Position numbers and translations under genes: made by a program. DNA of 64,000 nucleotides, from assembly GCA_946222675.1 (NCBI GenBank), contig CAMIMA010000001.1, forward strand, positions 1 through 64,000. The letters are read 5' to 3'. The DNA is from an uncultured Candidatus Saccharibacteria bacterium (lineage in GTDB: Bacteria > Patescibacteriota > Saccharimonadia > Saccharimonadales > Saccharimonadaceae). Below are positions 17,752 to 27,811 of this stretch, piece after piece; the first letter of the stretch is position 1; every line of letters starts with the position of its first letter. Below the pieces are notes generated by a model. It worked only from the letters and a program-made list of their open reading frames with translations, did no database searches and was not told the DNA's origin.

Positions 17752-18653
17752 TTTTTCAACCCCATTATCTCTGTTATTTTAGCCAAGTCGGCGTCGTCGC
17801 GATACTTAATAATCAGCTGGCCGCCGTGCGCGGTAGTCTTCACTGAAACATTTTTTGCACTAAAGCCCAACCGCTTCGCAATGCAGTCCGTCCACGGCGT
17901 CTGCGTGCGGGTCGCCTGCCGCGCGGCCGAAATGCCGCCATCGCCTTGCTCCAACCCGCGCTTGTAACCGATGACAAAGCGCTCAGCTTTGTTTACCGTC
18001 CAGCCTTCGTCAATGATGTGACGCAACAACTGATGCTTGAGCTCCGGCGTCGGCAAAGCCAAAATTTGCCGCGCGTGTGCCTCGCCAAGCTCGCCCTTCA
18101 CTAGCGCCTGCTTCGCTTCGTCAGGCAAATTTAAGAGACGCATGTTATTGCGAATCGTGCTCGTGGCGCGACCCACCCGCCGCGCAATCTCATCGTCCGG
18201 CATGTTGAACTGCGTGCGCAGCTTGGCGTACGCCGTGGCAGTTTCTAGAGGGTTGAGGTCCTCGCGCTGCACATTCTCCACGATAGCCAGCTCCAACTTG
18301 TGCTGGTCAGAGAGCTTGCGCACAATGGCCGAGACTTTGTCTAGCCCCGCCAACTTCGCCGCGCGGTAGCGACGCTCACCCGCGACAATCTCAAACTGCC
18401 CTGCCACCTTACCCGGCGTCACCACAATTGGCTGCAACAAGCCGTGCTCGGCGATAGAATCCGCCAGCTCTTGCAATTCTTCTGGCTTAAAGTTACGCCG
18501 CGGCTGGTCTGGGTTGGGGACGATATCCGCCAAATTCAGCAACCGCACTGCGGACAACTTTTCGTCTTCAGCCGCCGTGATGTCGAAGTCGCTATCGACC
18601 ACGTCGGTCGGGATTAGTGAAGCAAAACCCCTGCCTAGCCCTCTTTTTACCAT
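17748..18653 (-). CDS. parB: Chromosome partitioning protein ParB
   Basis: This 301-aa ParB/Spo0J protein has the N-terminal CTP-binding region with IVAGERRYRAAKLAGL (about 92-107) and a helix-turn-helix (DEIARRVGRATSTIRNNMRLL, about 153-173) that would bind parS. The C-terminal dimerisation segment is short. It lies 18 bp after parA. A TATAAT six bases before its ATG indicates that it may also be transcribed separately as a leaderless mRNA. I found no obvious parS palindrome in the window. Confidence 0.95.
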   Translation of the reverse strand: MVKRGLGRGFASLIPTDVVDSDFDITAAEDEKLSAVRLLNLADIVPNPDQPRRNFKPEELQELADSIAEHGLLQPIVVTPGKVAGQFEIVAGERRYRAAKLAGLDKVSAIVRKLSDQHKLELAIVENVQREDLNPLETATAYAKLRTQFNMPDDEIARRVGRATSTIRNNMRLLNLPDEAKQALVKGELGEAHARQILALPTPELKHQLLRHIIDEGWTVNKAERFVIGYKRGLEQGDGGISAARQATRTQTPWTDCIAKRLGFSAKNVSVKTTAHGGQLIIKYRDDADLAKITEIMGLKK

Positions 18654-18671
18654 AAGTCTATTATATCACAG

Positions 18672-19472
18672 TTATGCTTTTACGCCGAGGCGTTCCAGCA
18701 GCTCGTTGGTGGCCGCGCGATAAGCCCGCGCGCCCTTGGAGAACTTGTCGTAGGCACCCACTGGCAAGCCGTGCGATGGCGCTTCGGCCAAGCGGATGTT
18801 GCGCGGAATCTTGGTCTCAAAAGTCTTGCCTGGGAAGTGCTTCGCCACCTCTTGGTACACCTGTTGCGACAACGTCGTGCGGCTGTCCATCATGGTCACC
18901 AACACGCCCAGTAGCTCCAGCGTCGGATTGAGCTGTTGGCGCACCACGCGCATGGTGTCGAGCAGCTGCGTCAAGCCCTCCAGCGCGTAAAACTCCGCCT
19001 GCACCGGCAATAAAGTCTGGTTGCACGCCACCAAAACATTGAGCGTCAAGAGCGAGAGCGCCGGCGGGCAGTCAATCAAAATATAGTCGTAATTATCCAA
19101 CTCAGGCTGCAAGGCAAGCTGCAAGCGCACATAACGCTGCGCCGCGCTAGCAAGCCCAGCTTCAGCGTCAGCCAACTGCGGCGTGCTCGGCGCGATGCTG
19201 AGACGCTTAAACTTGGTCGCTTGAATGGCGTCACTCAGTGGTACTTGGCCAGCAATCACCTCAAGCATGGTCGGCAGGCCGTCGGGATGCTCGGCGCTGG
19301 CTAGCTTCGTTTTATCCACCCCTAGACCAGAGGTAGCATTGCCCTGCGGGTCGAAGTCAATCAGCAGCACACGGGCGCCGTGATGCTTCGCCAAATTATA
19401 ACTCATGTTAATGGCGGTCGTAGTCTTACCCACTCCACCTTTTTGGTTTATCACTGCAATGATATTAGCCAT
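18672..19472 (-). CDS. parA: Chromosome partitioning ATPase ParA
   Basis: This 267-aa protein begins MANIIAVINQKGGVGKTTT, with the deviant Walker A box KGGVGKTTT, followed by LIDFDPQGNATSGLG and the Walker B-like DYILIDCPPALS. It drives chromosome segregation with ParB. A longer frame to 19550 lacks a ribosome-binding site, and a TGGTATAAT extended -10 lies ten bases before ATG 19472, so I use that start. parA, parB and the LOG gene form one transcription unit. Confidence 0.96.
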   Translation of the reverse strand: MANIIAVINQKGGVGKTTTAINMSYNLAKHHGARVLLIDFDPQGNATSGLGVDKTKLASAEHPDGLPTMLEVIAGQVPLSDAIQATKFKRLSIAPSTPQLADAEAGLASAAQRYVRLQLALQPELDNYDYILIDCPPALSLLTLNVLVACNQTLLPVQAEFYALEGLTQLLDTMRVVRQQLNPTLELLGVLVTMMDSRTTLSQQVYQEVAKHFPGKTFETKIPRNIRLAEAPSHGLPVGAYDKFSKGARAYRAATNELLERLGVKA

Positions 19473-19580
19473 AACTGCTTTTATTATACCACACGACGCA
19501 CGGAAATTAGCCGCGGAAATTACTTTGGTTGGCGCAATTCGCCAGCGCAATTAATTAATTTGTTCAATTCGATAATTCGC

Positions 19581-21101
19581 CTAGTTCGCCTTCAGCACCA
19601 CGCGCACGCTATCGTACATGCCGAACATGCCGTAAATGTAGCCGCTGTAGAAGAGGCCCGCCTTGCCGTGCTTAGCGCCGTCGCCGTCATCGCCGTCGAT
19701 ATCACGCGCCATCTCTTCCTTAGAATAGCCGGCGCGACCACCGCGAGCAAGCAACTTGGCGTCGCGCTTGAGAAACTCGCCGCGTTGGTCAAGCCAGTTG
19801 CGGCCCTTAGTAGTCGATTGCACCTCATATAGCGCGCGGCCGCCACAAGTCTCCCACGTGCACTGCGCCATGTTAGTGAAGCTAAACTTGTCCGTAGCGT
19901 ACTCCATGCCGCCGCCAGCCATGTCGTAAATGCCAGTTGGGTTGCCGGTCGTACTGGCAAGCTGACCAAGTCGGCCGTCATAGCTCTTGCTGGCGTCTTT
20001 GCTGTCACAAGCCAAATCCGTGCCAAGCGCACCACTTGCCGTCGGGTGTTGCGCGCCCGCGTCGCCATAAGTCTCAATACTGCCCGCCGCAAATGGTCCG
20101 CAGCCCGTAGTACCAACGCTGTGGCGAGCGCCAGCACGCGCGCCGGTCGTATGGTCGGTAATTTGCGTGTTCGGCTGAACTTTATCAAAGCCAGCGCCGT
20201 ACTTACTGGCAGCCAAATAAGCCGCTGCGCCCCAGTCGGCCGCCGAAATCAAGCTGGCAGATTTGCCACCAAGGCTCGCCGCCACTGCGGTTGCCGCGCC
20301 CATATTAGCCGCCGCGTCGTCGTGACCACTGAGGTGGCGCTGGTTCGGCAGCACGGTTGGAATTTGGCTGGTGCCCGTGACTTCAAACTTAGCAAACCAG
20401 ATGCCATTGAGCTGTTTGCCATCTGCTGTGAAGGCGGGATGGGTAGCCCAAGTACTGCCCTTGCCCGCTGCCGTGGCTGACGTGGCGTAGTGGCGATCCA
20501 ACCCGCACTCGGTGCGGTAGTCCTTGCCTTGACCGTTCTGGCAAGCCGCCGGCTGATGCACTGGGCTCGACACAGTCTCAAACTGAATGGCGAAGTTACT
20601 CGGCTTGACTGGCTTGTCGGTCACATCACGCCGCTGCACCTCATAAGCATAGCGCGGAATGTACACCCAGAAGGCCGCCACGTCGTTTAAGTCGAGCGGC
20701 ATGTCCTTGCCCTTGTACTTGTCGATAGCACCGGACTGGAACGAAACAGCATTCGCCCACTTGCCTTGGTCGTAATTGTACCACGCGCCGGCATGCTGCG
20801 CGTCTTCCGCCTGCGCGAGCGTACGCCACTTGCTTGGCGTGTTAGCGTCGTACACCACTGGCACGAGCCCCGCCATCAGGTCAACTTTACACTCGTTTTG
20901 GTTGCCACCCGAGCGGCAAACCTCAGTGCTTGCCTGCGCTTGCTTCGACTTGGCCTCGGGCGCGCCGCCCTGCGCCTGAATGTTGGCGTGTTGGTCGAGC
21001 TGCCCGCCAACAAACATCCCGCCAACGACAATTAAAGCAACCACAATGGAGCCAAGCACCCGCTTGACGGTAATCGGCCCCTTCCCTGGATACTGATTCA
21101 T
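19581..21101 (-). CDS. Membrane-anchored lectin-fold (FGE-like) surface protein
   Basis: The likely start is ATG 21101 (MNQYPGKGPITVKR), giving 506 aa. One N-terminal membrane segment (about 16-35) has no signal peptidase site and probably anchors the protein. The rest is outside: VCRSGGNQNECKVDL, a core with VAAFWVYIPRYAYEV and NPTGIYDMAGGGMEYA, CTWETCGGRALYEV, LLARGGRAGYS and YDSVRVVLKAN. These match the lectin-like domain of the phase-variable proteins, but the N-terminal beta domain and the G tract are absent, so this paralogue seems constitutively expressed. The ribosome-binding site is poor (GAGAAGGG almost adjacent to ATG). Confidence 0.8.
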   Translation of the reverse strand: MNQYPGKGPITVKRVLGSIVVALIVVGGMFVGGQLDQHANIQAQGGAPEAKSKQAQASTEVCRSGGNQNECKVDLMAGLVPVVYDANTPSKWRTLAQAEDAQHAGAWYNYDQGKWANAVSFQSGAIDKYKGKDMPLDLNDVAAFWVYIPRYAYEVQRRDVTDKPVKPSNFAIQFETVSSPVHQPAACQNGQGKDYRTECGLDRHYATSATAAGKGSTWATHPAFTADGKQLNGIWFAKFEVTGTSQIPTVLPNQRHLSGHDDAAANMGAATAVAASLGGKSASLISAADWGAAAYLAASKYGAGFDKVQPNTQITDHTTGARAGARHSVGTTGCGPFAAGSIETYGDAGAQHPTASGALGTDLACDSKDASKSYDGRLGQLASTTGNPTGIYDMAGGGMEYATDKFSFTNMAQCTWETCGGRALYEVQSTTKGRNWLDQRGEFLKRDAKLLARGGRAGYSKEEMARDIDGDDGDGAKHGKAGLFYSGYIYGMFGMYDSVRVVLKAN

Positions 21102-21290
21102 TCCCTTCTCGCTTTCGTTTATGCTTACATTATAGCACTTTGGGAAGAAAAAGTTATTAAAAGCGCCTCCGCGGGGCGCAAGTTGGCTGGTAATTCGATG
21201 AGCCACCCTCTAGCCACGGTGGAAAGCTGCAGGATTCATGTAGTAGCGCCGCCGGCGAACGCCTCTGCTCCTCTTATTGTCTGGGGCCAG

Positions 21291-21318
21291 ATCTGTGGTG
21301 GTGTACACCACCACAGAT
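21291..21318. repeat. 28-bp perfect palindrome abutting a stop codon
   Basis: The arms ATCTGTGGTGGTGT and ACACCACCACAGAT have no spacer and begin immediately after the stop of the surface gene. A second palindrome, TCTGG-GG-CCAGA, lies just beyond (21280-21291). There is no T-run, so a simple terminator is not obvious. Confidence 0.85.
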
Positions 21319-23318
21319 TTAGTCTTGCAGGGGAGCGAGCGCGACGCGGAACGCGTAGTCGTAGTAGGCGTAACCAAGGCCGCTGCGAGCAGAGAACAAC
21401 CCAGCACTCGAGCCATAGTAGTAGCCGCCACCCCGCCCAAACCACGGGCCCGAATACCTTGCGAAGTATGAGTAGTTGTTATTCCATTGGTTAGAACCAT
21501 CTGAATCGGATAGGTTGGTTTCATAGAGGGCTTGGCCGCCACAGGTTTGGAAAGTACAATTGTTAAAATTATTGGAGTTATAGTTGTTAACGTATGGTGG
21601 ATGAGCAGCCTGGCTAAAGTAGCTAGTGCTTGAACTATTTAGGTCATTACTGTAACTAGCGGCGACATATTCCCAGCCACCACCAGACATGTCGTAGATG
21701 CCGGTTGGGTTGTTGGTGGTGCTGGCAAGTTGGCCAAGAGTGCCGTTGTAAGCACGCTGTGGGTTATCTGTACTACAGGCTTGTTGGGTACCGAGTGAAC
21801 CGACGCTAATGCCTTTATGATCTATCCATGAATCGTTACTGTTGCCGTAACTAGAAGTATTGCCATTTTCCCATGGGCCACAACCTGTAATACTGTAGGT
21901 ACCGCCGTAAGTAGTGTGTTTTGCAGCACTGGAGTTTATCTGAACTTTGTTGTAGCCAGCACCATACTTACTGGCGCTGAGGTAGGTTGCAGCACCCCAA
22001 TCATTATTGTTAACCATATGGGAGCTGAGTTTAGCGAGATGGTGATTGTTTTGGGTGGTGGTAAAGCCACTACCACCGACGTTTTGTGAGTCGTTAACGC
22101 CGAGAGTCTTGGAGAGTGAGTAGAAGTTACCTACTTTATAATCCATACCATTGTAGTAGCCGGAGATATGAGCCTCGTTTGGCAAGACGGTTGGTTGAGC
22201 CGTAGTACCTGTTGTCTCAAACTTACCAAACCAGATGCCATTGAGCTCATTAAATTCATTGGGGACGTCGCGTCCATTAAGCTTCTTGTTACCAAAGGTA
22301 AATGCTGGGTGAGTCGCCCAATCGCCCGTGGCAGTTGGGATGGCTTTTGTAGAGTCCTTGTTTTCAAATTCAATCTCAAAGTTTTGGGCTGAAACAGCTG
22401 GGTCTTTTGGACTAAAGCGAAGTACCTTGTAACGGTAACGTGGAATGTAGACCCAAAAACCGAGGATGTCTGATTGATCTACTACCTTACTGAGGCCACG
22501 GTATTTAGTAAGAGCTTCTGGCTTGACGGTGATAGCGTTGGCCCATTGTTTATTAGCGTAATCATACCAGCCGCTATTGGCGGCTTCTGGGTCGGCAACA
22601 CTCTCCCACGCCGCTGTCTTATCATTATATTTTACTGGTATCATATTCTTATCTAGAGTGACGAGACAAGAACTATTGGCGTTCCCTGCCTCGCAAGTCT
22701 CGGATGGGTTGGCTTTAGATGTGCGGTTAGTCCAATCCACTGGCTTTGGTGCAGGCTTGGCGGTCGCGGTATAAGTGATGGCGGCGCTATAGCTACCACT
22801 AGCGAGTTTTGCTGGGTCGACGTTGGCAGCAAAAGTAACAGATTTAGTGCAGCTCGCTGGGTTAGCGCAACCGGCAGGTTTAGCTTTTGTGACGTCGGCA
22901 ATGACGGCGGGAGTATCATTATGTGATGGTACCCTAGTAAATTTGTTGGTTTGCTTATTGAGAGCGTAGCCCCATTGGTTGGCACTCAATTCAGTAGCCA
23001 TATTGTAATAGTTAACGCCATAAATGTGACGCGTACTATTATTAGAATTGATTAAATCTGAAGACCTTGTGGCGGTTTGCATTACAAGATTAAAACCGTA
23101 AGGCTTGTCTGTCTTAACGGTGACGTTGGTGGTGGCTTTGTAGAGATTGCCAGATGGATTTAGTGCGGCGTTCTGGTCAACCTCAATACTGACGGTGTTG
23201 TCGTCAGTGGCGTGGGCTGGTGTAGCTAAGACTAACAGGGTTACTGCAAATAAAAATAAAGGCCAAAAAATTACCCCCCCCACAGGGTTTTAGCGTTAGA
23301 TTGTTTATACTGTCTCAT
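21319..23318 (-). CDS. Phase-variable lectin-fold surface protein, OFF (G8)
   Basis: ATG 23318-23316 behind GGAGGAGT encodes MRQYKQSNAKTLWGG, then TAA, because eight G leave the frame one base short. Nine or six G would join it to the open frame VIFWPLFLFAVTLLV with a TPAHA-TDD cleavage site. The body has the beta-rich domain (NQWGYAL, ending ITYTATAKPAP), then the long lectin-like domain with NPTGIYDMSGGGWEYVA, CTFQTCGG, PWFGRGG, AGLF and YAFRVALAP. It closely resembles the gene at 13377-15390, including long near-identical stretches around residues 380-530, so the two could recombine. A GTG at 23283 opens the body frame but has no ribosome-binding site. Confidence 0.83.
23274..23281 (-). 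repeat. G8 homopolymer in signal-peptide coding region (OFF)
   Basis: Eight G after codon 12 run into TAA. Nine would be in frame. Confidence 0.9.
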
Positions 23319-23371
23319 GTTGTTTACTCCTCCACTATTTGTTATCTCTGCCACCACGGCTAGATACTTGC

Positions 23372-23400
23372 ATTATAACACAAGCGTAATAATTCACCAA
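23372..23400 (-). promoter_or_regulatory. Promoter of G8 surface gene (shared cassette)
   Basis: TTGGTG, 17 bp, TATAAT, followed by the leader shared with the genes starting at 995 and 15390. Confidence 0.7.
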
Positions 23401-23412
23401 ACTTTAATCAAA

Positions 23413-23434
23413 ACACCCCGCCAAAGCGGGGTGT
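23413..23434 (-). terminator. Terminator of the DUF11-type adhesin gene
   Basis: ACACCCCGC-caaa-GCGGGGTGT hairpin followed on the - strand by TTTTGATT. Confidence 0.85.
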
Positions 23435-23498
23435 GAGACTGATAGGATATATGTTAGTTTTGTAACTAGATTGTAATTAATACTAATTACTAGCTAGA

Positions 23499-25253
23499 TT
23501 AGTGGCGGCTGCGGATGTAGGCGGTAACCATGGCGCCTAAGATAGTCAACATGGCGGTAGCGCTCAAGGCGTCGCTCGCGCCGGTCTTAGCAATCTCACG
23601 TGGCGCTGGCGCTGGCTTCACTGGCTTTGGAGCTGGCTTCTTCACTGGCTTTGGCGCTGGCTTGACTGGAGTTGGCACCACTGGCTTTGGCGCTGGGGCG
23701 CAAACCCGATTCACTACCGTCTTTACCACATTGTTGCCGAGCAAGTTCAATGACTCGTGCTTCACCTCATCGGTAGTGGCAATGGCTGCATTCACCACGT
23801 CGTTCTTGCCGCACTGAAGCGCACTGGCTTCAGTAGTGACGGCGAAGTTCAAGCTGACGCTTCCACCCGCCTTTACCTCGGCAAGCTTGATGCCCTGTTC
23901 AAGGTCGCCAGTAAACTGGGCGGCGGACTTTAGACTGCCAGCCACTAGCTTGACGTTAGTTGGCAACTTATCAGTCAATACCACGTTGTGGAGTGCGGTC
24001 TCACCAGTGTTGTGGAAGGTCAAGGTGTAATTGAGGCTATCGCCAGCCCGAGCAACTGTCTTGTTCACTTGCTTCTCAAGGTCAAACCCTTGCTTTGGCT
24101 CTGGTTTTGGCTCTGGCGTTGGGGTTGGAGTTGGCGTTGGCGTTGGGGCGCAAGTCTTTACCACAGTTGTCTTGGTTGTATTATTGCCGAGGAAACGCTG
24201 GAATTCATGCTTCACCTCGTCGCTCGCGGCGCTGGCAGTGTTTACCACCTCGTTCTTACCGCACTGCAACTTAGCTTCATCAGTGGTGACACTGAAGTTG
24301 ACGGTCACGTTTTGACCAGCCTTCACCTCAGCAAACTTCATGCCCTGTTCAAGGTCGCCAGTAAACTTGGCGTCAGCCTTCAGACTGCCGGCCACTAGCT
24401 TGACGCTAGCTGGCAACTTGTCGGTTACGGTGACGTTGTGTAAGTTAGCGTTACCGGTGTTGTGGAAGGTTAAGGTGTAGCCTAAGGTCTCGCCTGCCTT
24501 GATGCTGGTGCGGTTCACCTGCTTCTCAAGGTCAAACTTTGGCGCTGGCACTACGCGGAATACTGGTTGAAATTTGATGGAAACATAGCCATCGTAGTGG
24601 AAACAACCTGGGATGTTGCCATCCATTTGGTTGAAGCCGAGCAACGCGCCGGTGCCGCGGCCGGTCGAACCGGTCAACTCTGTCCCGAGGTCGAATCCCT
24701 TGGTGCTGTTTTCTGGGCGGGCGTTGTTAAAGTACTTCTGCGATACCACCTTGACGTGGAACTCGCGGTCCGACTTGAGCACAATATTGTCCCAAATCTC
24801 ATTTGGCTTAGCGTTATCGCTCCAGAGGAAGGCGTTGACTTCGAACTGATGGCCGTAAGTGCTCTCCTTCACTGGTAGGTTGGTATGTACGCGCACATTT
24901 TTCGCAACGAGGTTAAGGTTGGCTGCTGCGTTGTTGTGCACATAAATTTGTGCCTCGTAGGTGTGGCCGGCCTTCAGCTCCATGGTGTCGGTCCAGCCGT
25001 TCTTATTAGCCTTGTCCCATTCCTTACTGTCGGTGTCACGTACACTGAAGAAATTGCGCTCGTCACCGTGGTTTGGGTTGTCGGTGATGGAGTTGAACGT
25101 GACGTGGTCAGCTGGATGTTGAATGGTGTAAGTTGGGCGCTTGCCACCCCATGCGCCAAGCATAACTGGCGTCATGACGAGGGCGAGCACTAGTCCGGCA
25201 GCGGCGGTACGCTTTGGTACGCTGCGCCAGAGTTGTTGAAAATTAATCTTCAT
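23499..25253 (-). CDS. Two-repeat DUF11-type surface protein with sorting signal
   Basis: This 584-aa protein has a basic N-terminus and signal segment (about 15-35), a unique N-terminal domain of about 210 residues, and two copies of a repeat that starts FDLEKQVN and continues AG..L.YTLTFHNTG...LHNV..TDKLP. This is the DUF11 / conserved-repeat pattern of Gram-positive surface proteins. A Pro/Thr spacer separates the repeats and a PAPKPVKP stalk follows. The C-terminus is REIAKTGA, a hydrophobic stretch and RSRH, a degenerate LPXTG-type signal, so it is probably anchored by the sortase at 10701. The gene lies 20 bp after the 830-aa membrane protein and may be in its operon. Confidence 0.88.
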   Translation of the reverse strand: MKINFQQLWRSVPKRTAAAGLVLALVMTPVMLGAWGGKRPTYTIQHPADHVTFNSITDNPNHGDERNFFSVRDTDSKEWDKANKNGWTDTMELKAGHTYEAQIYVHNNAAANLNLVAKNVRVHTNLPVKESTYGHQFEVNAFLWSDNAKPNEIWDNIVLKSDREFHVKVVSQKYFNNARPENSTKGFDLGTELTGSTGRGTGALLGFNQMDGNIPGCFHYDGYVSIKFQPVFRVVPAPKFDLEKQVNRTSIKAGETLGYTLTFHNTGNANLHNVTVTDKLPASVKLVAGSLKADAKFTGDLEQGMKFAEVKAGQNVTVNFSVTTDEAKLQCGKNEVVNTASAASDEVKHEFQRFLGNNTTKTTVVKTCAPTPTPTPTPTPEPKPEPKQGFDLEKQVNKTVARAGDSLNYTLTFHNTGETALHNVVLTDKLPTNVKLVAGSLKSAAQFTGDLEQGIKLAEVKAGGSVSLNFAVTTEASALQCGKNDVVNAAIATTDEVKHESLNLLGNNVVKTVVNRVCAPAPKPVVPTPVKPAPKPVKKPAPKPVKPAPAPREIAKTGASDALSATAMLTILGAMVTAYIRSRH

Positions 25254-25273
25254 CTTCTCTCTCCTTCCTTAAT

Positions 25274-27766
25274 TTAACGAGCGGTGTCGTCTGGGCGCTC
25301 CTCTTGATACGAACCGATGTTGCCATGGTCGTCAGTTGGGGCTGGCACAAGCTTGTCGCCGTGATTCTCAATCGGCTTGATGTTACCCTGTGGGTCAACA
25401 TAGTGGTTATCCCACTTGTGTGGATCTTCTTCTGGGTCAACTGGCTTGCTGTTCTCCACTGGCTTTGGTGCCTCTGGCTTGCTTGGCGTGTAAGGTACGT
25501 ACTTCGGTGGAGTGTCTACCACTGGTGGGCGCATCGCCGTCTGATTGTTACCCTTGAGCAACGAGCTCTCCTCTGGCTTCTTTGGCTCTAACTTTGGAGT
25601 TGGAGTTGGAGTCGGAGTTGGAGTTGGGGTTGGTTCCGGTGTTGGAACTGGCGTTGGCTCTGGGGTTGGCTCCGGTGTTGGAGTTGGGGCTGGCTTATCT
25701 GGAGTTGGAGCCGGCTTTAGTGTTGGATTATCGTGATGCACTACGTATTCGTAAACCCGTGGGGCTGGCGCAGGTGCTGGCGCGACGTCTGGCACGTTCA
25801 ACTGAGCGCAGAGGTTCTTGATTTCCACCTGAGTGCTGCCGTTATCCATGCGGTAAATCCACTGATTGGTGCCGCCATCATTTTCGGTTGGGTTACCAAT
25901 ATACATCTGACCGTTGTAGAAGACAGAGTAAGCGCGCTGGGCGACGGCTGGACGCACCGTGACGTTGGCGTTGCGGATGTAATCGCGAACGCGGGTAAAG
26001 TCTTGGTGGGCGGTCGGCGCAGCGTTGTACTGGTTCAACTTTTGGTTCATTAAGACAGAACCGTCTTCCATGCCGTCAAGGCCGGCATCTGGGGTTTGGT
26101 CTTCATCAAGAGCGGCAGCAATCTGAGCACGCACCATTGGGTTGTTGTAGGTGACAAAAATGTATTCATCGCGGAAGGCATTGACGTCGCCATTGGCCTG
26201 CATTTGCTCGTTGAGGTTAAGGCCGTTCGACATGTGGTCGCGCATCTTTGCAGCACCAGCTGAAGTGCCAAGCTCGCTTGGGTTAATACCATAATAGCCG
26301 GCTAATTGCTGCACCTTCTCACTACTCAGGCCCATATCCTTGGCGGCGCGGTCAATAGATTTGTCCGTGTTGGCGTTAGCTTCAGTGTTTGTGGTGTTGG
26401 CCTTGGCTTCAGCCTTGGCGTTATCTTTCTTATCGGCATTTGCCTTCTCTTGCTTCGCCTTGCGTTCCTTCGCCTCGGTCTTCTTGTCTAATTCGGTCTC
26501 ACCCTTGGTGTTGTTGTTCCAATTAACCGTAGTCTCAACGGTTGGCTGGTTGTTATGGTTATCGCTACAACCCTTAACACCTACACCGATACCGAAGGCG
26601 ATCATAGCCAACGCGCCGACGGCTAGCTTGTACGCCCAACGCTTTGGCTTTTCTGGGTCGCTCGTGGCAGCTTCGCCGTCATCACCCTTATTGCCATTAC
26701 CACTGTTGGTAAGTAATTCAGTTGGCTTGTCGTCTTCGCTTTCAGCCTCTGCTGCCTTCTTCTTCCAGCTAAAGCGGTCGCGGATGTTGCTCCACGCCTT
26801 GCGCCAGAAGTTCAAGAACTTGTGCTCGCGTGGCGTTTCTTCATCATCGTATTCGCCAAATTCGTCGGCACTCATGGCCTTGTCGGCGTCGTCGGATATC
26901 TTACCCATCTCATCCTCAAGACTTTCTTGAGGTTCAACTACCTTAGCAGCATCAGTGTCAGCCTTAGCAAAGGCTTGCGCTTCCTCGGTTGCCTTGGCGT
27001 TGCGGCGTGATAAGTTGTCAAGCAGGTCTTGTGCTTCCTTCTTATCGGCAGCCTTCTTGTCTTCATCGTCACGACGAGCCAAGTTGGCGAGCATCTGCTG
27101 TTCGCGGCGCTCATCGTAAGTATCCAATAAACTATGTACGTAATCTGAGAAGTCTTGCTCATTCAGCTTTAATACCTCGTCAATCGGGAGGAGTTCTACC
27201 TTGGCAGAATGCTTTGGCGCAGTCTCGGCAGCAGCCCTAGCGTGCTTAGCCTCAGACTTAACCTCAGATTTTGCGTGCTTAGCTTTAGCTTCAGCCTTCT
27301 TGCTCTCGGCTTTTTCGGCGTTCGCAATGGCGCGCTTCATTGTCTCTGGCATTTCAACCGGCTTGGCTGTCTCGTCGGCCAACTCTAGCTCTGGCACCTT
27401 CAATTCTGGCATCGAGCTGTGGCGCTCAGCCTTGGCTGGCTTCACCACTGGCTTCTTTTCTAATTTAACCGGCTTGAGTTCCGGCACCTGATAGCGACCG
27501 CTTTCAGCCGCCACCGCTACCTTACCAGCAGCCATCTGGCGACGACCGGCGCGCACTTGCTCTGGACTGAGTTTAACCTCGCCCAAATCATCATGCTTTT
27601 TGTCGAAATTACCGCTGTATTCGCCGCGGTGAGCGTAGACATGGCCAGTCTCGTCCATATCCAGTAGGTAGGCACCGCGCTCGATCATCTGACTCATCAC
27701 CCGACGCTTATTTAGCGTGTAGGCCGACGCTCGATTGCGGATCGCATAACTATTGTTACTTCGCAT
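25274..27766 (-). CDS. Large bitopic protein with Ala/Lys-rich inside and Pro/Thr stalk outside
   Basis: This 830-aa protein has about 375 charged cytoplasmic residues, with PELK motifs (YQVPELKPVKL, MPELKVPELEL), one membrane segment (WAYKLAVGALAMIAFGIGVGV, about 380-400) and an extracellular part. The latter contains Lys/Glu/Ala-rich helix, a folded region (about 480-650) and a Pro/Thr/Glu repeat stalk (about 675-715). AAGGAG precedes ATG 27766. The PELK-type motif recurs in the protein at 48054, so the two may bind the same intracellular partner. I do not recognise a catalytic domain. Confidence 0.8.
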   Translation of the reverse strand: MRSNNSYAIRNRASAYTLNKRRVMSQMIERGAYLLDMDETGHVYAHRGEYSGNFDKKHDDLGEVKLSPEQVRAGRRQMAAGKVAVAAESGRYQVPELKPVKLEKKPVVKPAKAERHSSMPELKVPELELADETAKPVEMPETMKRAIANAEKAESKKAEAKAKHAKSEVKSEAKHARAAAETAPKHSAKVELLPIDEVLKLNEQDFSDYVHSLLDTYDERREQQMLANLARRDDEDKKAADKKEAQDLLDNLSRRNAKATEEAQAFAKADTDAAKVVEPQESLEDEMGKISDDADKAMSADEFGEYDDEETPREHKFLNFWRKAWSNIRDRFSWKKKAAEAESEDDKPTELLTNSGNGNKGDDGEAATSDPEKPKRWAYKLAVGALAMIAFGIGVGVKGCSDNHNNQPTVETTVNWNNNTKGETELDKKTEAKERKAKQEKANADKKDNAKAEAKANTTNTEANANTDKSIDRAAKDMGLSSEKVQQLAGYYGINPSELGTSAGAAKMRDHMSNGLNLNEQMQANGDVNAFRDEYIFVTYNNPMVRAQIAAALDEDQTPDAGLDGMEDGSVLMNQKLNQYNAAPTAHQDFTRVRDYIRNANVTVRPAVAQRAYSVFYNGQMYIGNPTENDGGTNQWIYRMDNGSTQVEIKNLCAQLNVPDVAPAPAPAPRVYEYVVHHDNPTLKPAPTPDKPAPTPTPEPTPEPTPVPTPEPTPTPTPTPTPTPKLEPKKPEESSLLKGNNQTAMRPPVVDTPPKYVPYTPSKPEAPKPVENSKPVDPEEDPHKWDNHYVDPQGNIKPIENHGDKLVPAPTDDHGNIGSYQEERPDDTAR
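25593..25720 (-). repeat. Hexamer-type minisatellite coding for Pro-Thr repeats
   Basis: Tandem CCAACT/CCAACC-type units encode PTPTPTPTP and PEPTPEPTPVPTP. Such tracts can change length without frameshift. Confidence 0.75.
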
Positions 27767-27811
27767 AAATCATCTTCTCCTTATCAGTCTCCTCTTGAGA
27801 ACTATGCTTAT

